This document shows, piece after piece, positions 58,021-64,000 of a stretch of 64,000 nt of DNA (position 1 is the stretch's first letter; each line of letters begins with the position of its first letter). The stretch spans positions 117,389,319-117,453,318 of the forward strand of contig CP136066.1 in NCBI GenBank assembly GCA_032622095.1, in the 5' to 3' direction. The position numbers were made by a program, and so were the translations under genes. This DNA comes from Siphonodentalium dalli (taxonomy: Eukaryota > Mollusca > Scaphopoda > Gadilida > Siphonodentaliidae). The notes under the pieces were generated by a model that was given only the letters and a program-made list of their open reading frames with translations, did no database searches and had not been told where the DNA came from.

Positions 58021-58462
58021 TGGAAGATCTTTATCAACAACACTGCGGATAGGAACGCTCTTTAACTATCAATGCGATTAACCCCCGCCGTGCCGTCTTT
58101 TGTGACTGGGAGTGAAGAACGGGTGCTCGGAGCTTCCACAAAACGCCGCGACGACCATTCCCGTGGGGTTTACCCTTAGATAGGAAGTTTGAGCTCAATC
58201 TGTCCAGCCGTTTTGGAGTCTATAGCGACTATATATATATATACGTAGTTCTCAAATAATATAGTAGACTAGCAGGTTAGCCCGCAACTGGCGTGGTTGG
58301 TCAGAAACATGACATTTAAAAAAAATATATAATTTAATTTTTTTTTTTAATAATTAATTAATTAATTTTATTTGTTGTTATTCAATGAGTTAATTCTGCC
58401 TTTTTAATCAAGAGAAATGATGGTACCCATCCCTAGGGCGGAAAAACTGGCCCGATGAAATT

Positions 58463-58480
58463 ACCCCCCCCCCCCCCCCC
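58463..58480. repeat. Homopolymer run of C
   Basis: Uninterrupted C run between GATGAAATTA and TTCCTAAGAACG; replaces the CTCCCCC of other units. Confidence 0.85.
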
Positions 58481-59337
58481 TTCCTAAGAACGACAGACAT
58501 AAGAATCACACAACACGCATTTTTTGTTTTTCAATGAGTTAATTCTGCCTTTTTAATCAAGAGAAATTATGGTACCCGTCCCTAAAAGAGGTATGATTCG
58601 ATGAAAATCTCCCCCGTTCCTAGGAATGACAGACATAAGAATCACACGACACGCATTTGTTGTTTTCCAATGAGTTCATTCTGACTTTTTAATCAAGATA
58701 AATGCATTCCGCCGTCCCGGTGCGTTTTGCATCCGTAGTTTCGTACGCATAGGTGACTGTTTAGCAACGCCGATGGCAATAAAGAGCGTTACTCGGTTAA
58801 CAACGCCAAATTTGGTCAATATAAAGAGCGTGATCGCCTTAACCCCTGCAGTGCCGAGGACGGTGATTTTGATGATTGGGAGTGGAGAATGAGTGCTCAG
58901 ATCTTCTCCAAAACGCCGCGACGACGATTCCCGTGGGTTTTTACCCTTAGATGGGAAGTTTGAGCTCAATCGAGCCCGCCGTTTTCGATTCTATAGCGTC
59001 TATATATACGTAGGTCTCAAATTATATAGTAGACTAGCAGGTGAGCCCGCCACTGGCGGCAATAGTCAGAAACATGACAATTTTTAAGTTTTAAATAAAT
59101 TTTTTAATTAATTTAATTTATTGTTTTTCAATGAGTTAATATTTTTGTTTTTCAATGAGTTAATTGTGCCTTTTTAATTTTGTTTGGTTTTTCAATGAGT
59201 TAATTGTGCCTTTTTAATTTTGTTTTTCAATTTTACCCGATTTTTTTTGTTTTTCAATGAACCCGTCCATGACACTTCCCGTATTTAGCAAGTTTGAGCT
59301 CAATCGGTTCGAGTCTATAAAGGACACACACATATAT

Positions 59338-59441
59338 ATGACACTTCCCGTAGGTAGCAAGTTTGAGCTCAATCGGCATTCCCTGGAATATGACACTTCC
59401 CGTAGGTAGCAAGTTTGAGCTCAATCGGCATTCCCTGGAAT
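59338..59441 (+). repeat. Tandem duplication, 52-bp period
   Basis: Two copies of ATGACACTTCCCGTAGGTAG through GAGCTCAATCGGCATTCCCT, at 59338 and 59390; a third single copy is at about 61263. Confidence 0.85.
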
Positions 59442-59622
59442 TTCCCAGTCACCAACGCGGCGTAATTTTGGTACATACATAGAGACCAATTGTCCATCGG
59501 CTGTCATGTGTAGTAAAGATGTCTTATAAGCCGACATAGCCATGGGGATGCCCGTTCCTACACGCGTTTTCGATTCTATGAAGTACCCACATATATACAC
59601 ATAGTCTCAAATTATATAGTAT

Positions 59623-59760
59623 ATTGGCAGATTCCAGTAGCTTTATAACGGTATATCTGGGGAGAAATCTGATGCTATATTCGTGATTATCTGGGATGAT
59701 TTCGGTATATACTATAGGTATATACTGTAAAAACAAAGCGCGCCATCCGTGCTCGCAGGG
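59623..59760 (+). repeat. 138-bp direct repeat, partner at 61323-61460
   Basis: From ATTGGCAGATTCCAGTAGCT to CATCCGTGCTCGCAGGG, with only a few differences between the copies. It begins inside a box-containing unit and is found in only two of the units, 1.7 kb apart. Confidence 0.9.
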
Positions 59761-60594
59761 TTGGTCAGAAACAAATGTTTTTTAAATTTAATTTATGTTT
59801 ATTATTCTAATTGACACGGGCTCGCTATAACTCCGGTATCACTAACGTACGCGGCATTGGAAGGGTCATGTTAACTTCCGCCTGGACCCACGTGGCGTGA
59901 CGTAATTCACAACCACGTGTATTTACCTCGCGACCGCGACACACACAATGGCCCGATAATGGGCACACGTTCCCTGGCATTTCCCAGAAGATATTCATGG
60001 GGAGGTCAAGTGACCAATTTTGAAATTTGCTGGTCGCATTCGTCTGTATGTCTGAGGAATTCTCGGCTAGATATTGTTACCAACATGACATATTTAAATT
60101 AATCCCGCCGTGTACCCCATCACCAACGGCAACGCGACATGTGATGCGTTCTAAAAATAGGTCGATTGCAGTGGATTCGTACAGATGACGAAATATGAGT
60201 GCGACAGATAATATTGTTTGATCGAAAGCATTCAGTTTGAATTAATACGTCGCAAAACTCGCCTTGATGTTGGCTAATAGATATTTGTCCCTGCTAGGTG
60301 TTGGTAATGTCGCACACAACACGCTCATGTCTGCATACAGTCTTACACGCGCACGCCGAGACCCAGACATAAGAATGACATTAGGCATATACGCTCTTTA
60401 TCAACTATGTACAATGCGATAGGAACGCTCTTTAACTATCAACGCGATTAACCCCCGCCGTGCCTTTGCGGTGATTTGGGAGTGGATAAAGGGTGCTCAG
60501 AGCTTCTCGAAAACACGACTACGGCGGTGTCGATGGGATTTTACACTTACATACGAAATTTGATCTCAATCTGTACACGCGTTTTTGATTCTAT

Positions 60595-60601
<7 letters not shown>

Positions 60602-60630
<29 letters not shown>
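60602..60630 (+). repeat. (CA)n microsatellite
   Basis: About 14 CA dinucleotides followed by TATATA; the junction between the CTATGAAG tail and the next unit, as at other unit junctions where the tract is shorter. Confidence 0.92.
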
Positions 60631-60634
<4 letters not shown>

Positions 60635-61322
60635 CGAAGTCTCAAAATATATAGTATAGACTAGCAGGTTAGCCCGCCACTGGCGGCATTCGTCCCATGG
60701 CTTTGTCAGAAACATGACTTTTTGTTTTTCAATGAGTTAATTCTGCCCTTTTAATCAAGAGAAATAATGGTCTCACCATGGACCAATAACAATTCAAGTA
60801 CAACATTTGGGAATTTTTCCCCACACCATTTCAATTTCCTAATTTAATATTTTTAAAATTTAATATATTTTGTTTCTGAATTGTTTTTTTATTGTTAATT
60901 GTTTTTAATTTTAAATTGTTTTAATTAAATCGTAAATTGTTTTAATTAATTTTTTTGTTTCTGGCGGAAAAATTTACCCGTAGAAATCCCCCCTTCCTAG
61001 GAACGACAGACAACGCATTCTTTGTTTCGTGAAATCTCTCTACGATAACATTGCATTGAATTTAAAACAAACGCTTCCCGTCGGGAAATCTGTCTTCGGG
61101 TCGTTGTTGTTGGCATCACGGCTCCCCGAAAACTCTCACATTGCCGAAAACGTGTATTTAGTAATATCGTTGTTGTTGATATTTACGGCTTGGGGGCTAT
61201 TTTCTTATTTAGCAAGTTTGAGGTCAATCGGTTAGAGTCTATAAAGGACACACTCATATATATGACACTTCCCGTAGGTAGCAAGTTTGAGCTCAATCGG
61301 CATTCCCTGGAATTTCCCGTAG

Positions 61323-61460
61323 ATTGGCAGATTCCAGTAGCTTTATAACGGTATATCTGGGGAGAAATCTGATGCTATATTCGTGATTATCTGGGGTGAT
61401 TTCGGTATATACCGAAGGTATATACTGTAAAAACAAAGCGCGCCATCCGTGCTCGCAGGG
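61323..61460 (+). repeat. 138-bp direct repeat, second copy
   Basis: Near-identical partner of 59623-59760; here it is preceded by the GGCATTCCCTGGAATTTCCC segment. Confidence 0.9.
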
Positions 61461-61811
61461 AATAAATTTCGAGCGATAACGTTTGCGTTCCCGTATAACT
61501 CTGCAGATGCGAATAACGTTGAATGGGAAACAGACGCTCTTTATAGAGATGCGTCAAAAACAAACGCTCATTAAATAATCACTTGATTAACCCCCGCCGT
61601 GCCTTTGCGGTGATTTGAGATTGGAGAACGGGTGCTCTGAGCTTCTCTAAACCGCGACCACGGTCGTGTCGGTGGGATTTGACACTTACATAGGAAGTTT
61701 GAGCTCAATCTTTACACGCGTTTTGGATTCTATGAAGTACACACATACGGAAGTCTCAAAATATATAGTACTAGCCGATGAGCCCGACGTTGTCCGGGCT
61801 ATTCAAAAACC

Positions 61812-62270
61812 AAATTTCAAGTCGATAGCTCCACCCGTTTCCGAGATCTGGTCTGCGCATGCGCGAAGTTGGCGTCGCATGGGCTCGGCGACCCGATAAA
61901 ATTCGTATCCGGGGCAAGATACATTCACATAGCAAATTTCAAGTCGATAGCTCCACCCGTTTCCGAGATCTGGTCTGCGCATGCGCGAAGCTGGCGTCGC
62001 ACGGGCTCGGCGACCCGATAAAATTCTTATCCGGGGCAAGATACATTCACATACCAAATTTCAAGTCGATAGCTCCACCCGTTTCCGAGATCTCGTCTGC
62101 GCATGCGCGAAGCTGACGTCGCACGGGCTCGGTGACCCGATAAAATTCGTATCCGGGGCAAGATACATTCACATACCAAATATCAAGTCGATAGCTCCAC
62201 CCGTTTCCGAGATCTCGTCTGCGCATGCGCGAAGCGGGCGCCGCACGGGCTCGCCAATACGACAACGTTC
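61812..62270 (+). repeat. Four tandem 122-bp units, each with an NRF-1-like palindrome
   Basis: TGCGCATGCGCG lies at 61854, 61976, 62098 and 62220, exactly 122 bp apart. Each unit contains CAAGTCGATAGCTCCACCCG, TTTCCGAGATCT, GACCCGATAAAATTC and GGGGCAAGATACATTCACAT. The low divergence implies recent amplification. Confidence 0.92.
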
Positions 62271-62340
62271 ACCGCCTGGTCAAACTACACTCACGTACCA
62301 AGTTTCGTCCCGATCGGTCGAGAATCGTAGATTTGTATTA

Positions 62341-62342
62341 AT

Positions 62343-62390
<48 letters not shown>

Positions 62391-62402
62391 AACAAACAAA
62401 CA
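62341..62402 (+). repeat. (GACA)n then (AACA)n microsatellite
   Basis: About eleven GACA units followed by several AACA units, just after AATCGTAGATTTGTATTAAT. The sister copy at 49774-49786 has only a few units. Confidence 0.92.
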
Positions 62403-62595
62403 GAGGTCTTCAAAATATATATGAGATAGACTAGCAGGTTATCCCGCCACTGGCGTGGTTGGTCAGAAACATGACATTTTTTAAATTATTTTGTTTATAT
62501 TTAATTTTGTTTTGATTTTTTAACATTTATTTAAAAAAAAAAATAATAATTGAATTGAATTTTTTTTTTTTAATTGAATTTTTTTTTTATTCGGC

Positions 62596-63800
62596 CTTTT
62601 TTCGGGCGGAAAAACTGACCCGATGAAATCCCCCCTTCCCTTCCTATGAAAGACAGCACAACACGCATTTTTTGTTTTTCATGAATTAATTCATGGTACC
62701 CGTCCCTCAAAGACTGACCCGATGAAAAATTCCCCTGTTCCTAGGACATATATGACACAACAACCCATTCTGCCTTTTTAATCGAGATAATTGCATTCCG
62801 CGATTCGTTTTGCATCCGTATTTTACGCATGGGTAAAAAACTGACCCGATGAAATCCCCCTTCCCTTCCTATGAACGACAGCACAACACGCATTTTTAGT
62901 TTTTCATGAATTAATTCATGGTACCCGTCCCTCAAAGAATGACCCAATTCCCCTGTTCCTAGGACATATATGACACAACAACCCATTCTGCCTTTTTAAT
63001 CGAGATAATTGAATTCCGCGTTTCGTTTTGCATCCGTATTTTACTCATGGGTAGCCGTTTAGCAGCTTCGGTTGTAATCGGGCGGAAAAACTGACCTGAT
63101 GAAATCCCCCTTCCCTTCCTATGAAAGACAGCACAACACGCATTTTTTGTTTTTCATGAATTAATTCATGGTACCCGTCCCTCAAAGACTGACCCGATGA
63201 AAAATTCCACTGTTCCTAGGACATATATGACACAACAACCCATTCTGCCTTTTTAATCGAGATAATTGCATTCCGCGATTCGTTTTGCATCCGTATTTTA
63301 CGCATGGGTAAAAAACTGACCCGATGAAATCCCCCTTCCCTTCCTATGAACGACAGCACAACACGCATTTTTAGTTTTTCATGAATTAATTCATGGTACC
63401 CGTCCCTCAAAGAATGACCCAATTCCCCTGTTCCTAGGACATATATGACACAACAACCCATTCTGCCTTTTTAATCGAGATAATTGCATTCCGCGTTTCG
63501 TTTTGCGTCCGTATTTTACGCATGGGTAGCCGTTTAGCAGCTTCGGTTGTAATCGGGCGGAAAAACTGACCCAATGAAATCCCCTCTTCCAAGCTTCTTA
63601 TGAAAGACAGCACAACACGCATTTTTTGTTTTTCATGAATTAATTCATGGTACCCGTCGCTCAAAGACTGACCCCATGAAAAATTCCCCTGTTCCTAGGA
63701 CATATATGACACAACAACCCATTCTGCCTTTTTAATCGAGATAATTGCATTCCACGTTTCGTTTTGCATCCGTATTTTACGCATGGGTAGCCGTTTAGCA
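62596..63800 (+). repeat. Higher-order tandem repeat: 475 bp made of units of about 225 and 250 bp
   Basis: AAAAACTGACCCGATGAAAT or a variant recurs at about 62607, 62835, 63085, 63310 and 63558. The 225-bp type begins after CATGGGTAAAAAACTG, the 250-bp type after AGCAGCTTCGGTTGTAATCG. Segments 62741-62986 and 63216-63461 are identical in translation, so the 475-bp block was duplicated recently. Confidence 0.9.
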
Positions 63801-63810
63801 GCTTCGATTG

Positions 63811-64000
63811 TAATAAAGAGCGTTGATCCTTAACACCTCCGAATATGGTCAATATAAAGATCGTTGATGCCTTAACCCCCGCCGTGCCTTTGCAGTGATT
63901 TGGGAGTGGAGAAAGGGTGCTCAGAGCTTCTCCAAAACGCGACAACTACGGTGTCCGAGGGTTTTTTTTACCCTTAGATGGGAAGTTTGAACTCAATCGA
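63811..64000 (+). repeat. Start of a further array unit, cut by the window end
   Basis: Contains an opposite-orientation box pair (TAAAGAGCG 63814, TAAAGATCG 63855) and the unit segments AACCCCCGCCGTGCC and CCCTTAGATGGGAAGTTTGA. Confidence 0.75.

Larger units (their letters stand above)
49808..62434 (+). repeat. Head-to-tail array of a composite repeat of about 0.65-0.7 kb
   Basis: The junction landmark GACTAGCAGGTTAGCCCGCC or a close variant recurs at about 49810, 50502, 51899, 52549, 53223, 54834, 57431, 58264, 59031, 60657, 61772 and 62434, always on the + strand. Each unit carries GACCTTGAATTGATCATTTT, GCAAGTTTGAGCTCAATCGG, TTCGAGTCTATAAAGGACAC, (AC/AT)n, TGTGGGTACCCGTTTCAAGG, GCGGAAAAACTGACCCGATG, a pair of CGCTCTTTA boxes, CCCTTAGATAGGAAGTTTG and CGTTTTCGATTCTATAAAG. 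The tail resembles 3' ends of RTE-type elements and their SINEs. It could be a tandem satellite or repeated self-insertion. No coding sequence. Confidence 0.8.

Noticed and set aside
61859-62424. Long repetitive frames over the 122-bp tandem units
   Set aside because: 122 is not a multiple of three, so successive units are read in different frames, and frames are open on both strands; this is repeat composition, not coding.

Overview
The window is eukaryotic DNA from an invertebrate, most likely a marine lophotrochozoan (mollusc-like); the organism is an inference. Supporting signs are one long metazoan-type coding exon with ankyrin repeats and a CARD domain, a DIRS-type retrotransposon, degraded non-LTR retrotransposon ends with microsatellite tails, tandem-core Helitron/Helentron-like elements, and many MITE and foldback elements. 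There are no operons, ribosome binding sites or other bacterial features. Nearly all of the sequence is repeat-derived. Only one host protein-coding gene can be supported, plus a weak candidate splice structure.

Layout. 0-5.3 kb: the 3' part of a DIRS-like element (reverse transcriptase, RNase H, tyrosine recombinase, complementary terminal structures), then two broken 3' ends of CR1/RTE-like non-LTR retrotransposons. 5.5-9.97 kb: a long foldback, an 0.8-kb terminal-inverted-repeat element, an inverted dispersed repeat, and a piggyBac-like element with five internal palindromes. 9.97-11.5 kb: no recognisable feature. 11.5-16.3 kb: a cluster of TTAA-flanked MITEs, two of them sharing a single TTAA, plus nested hairpins. 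16.78-18.57 kb, minus strand: an intact 595-residue ankyrin/CARD protein. 19.9-28.6 kb: two tandem-core Helentron-like elements; the first was split by a hAT MITE (8-bp duplication), a PIF/Harbinger-like element (TTA duplication) and a 3.7-kb element with about 800-bp inverted arms (5-bp duplication). 28.9-31.9 kb: a large foldback with nested MITEs. 32-42.4 kb: mostly unrecognised AT-rich DNA with dispersed direct and inverted repeats. 42.4-64 kb: head-to-tail copies of a composite repeat of about 0.65-0.7 kb, interrupted by a foldback element whose inverted ends are 16-bp minisatellites (8-bp duplication), a reversed Helentron-like copy, and a second Helentron-like family.

The most unusual signal is a 9-bp box, CGCTCTTTA (or its complement), found in several unrelated repeat contexts. 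It usually occurs in pairs whose start-to-start distance is 31 bp (one orientation) or 42 bp (mostly the other), close to three and four turns of B-DNA. Other regulatory-looking motifs repeated by the elements are TCAAGGTCA nuclear-receptor-type half-sites and NRF-1-type palindromes every 122 bp. No intact transposase was found for any DNA element, so these DNA elements look non-autonomous.
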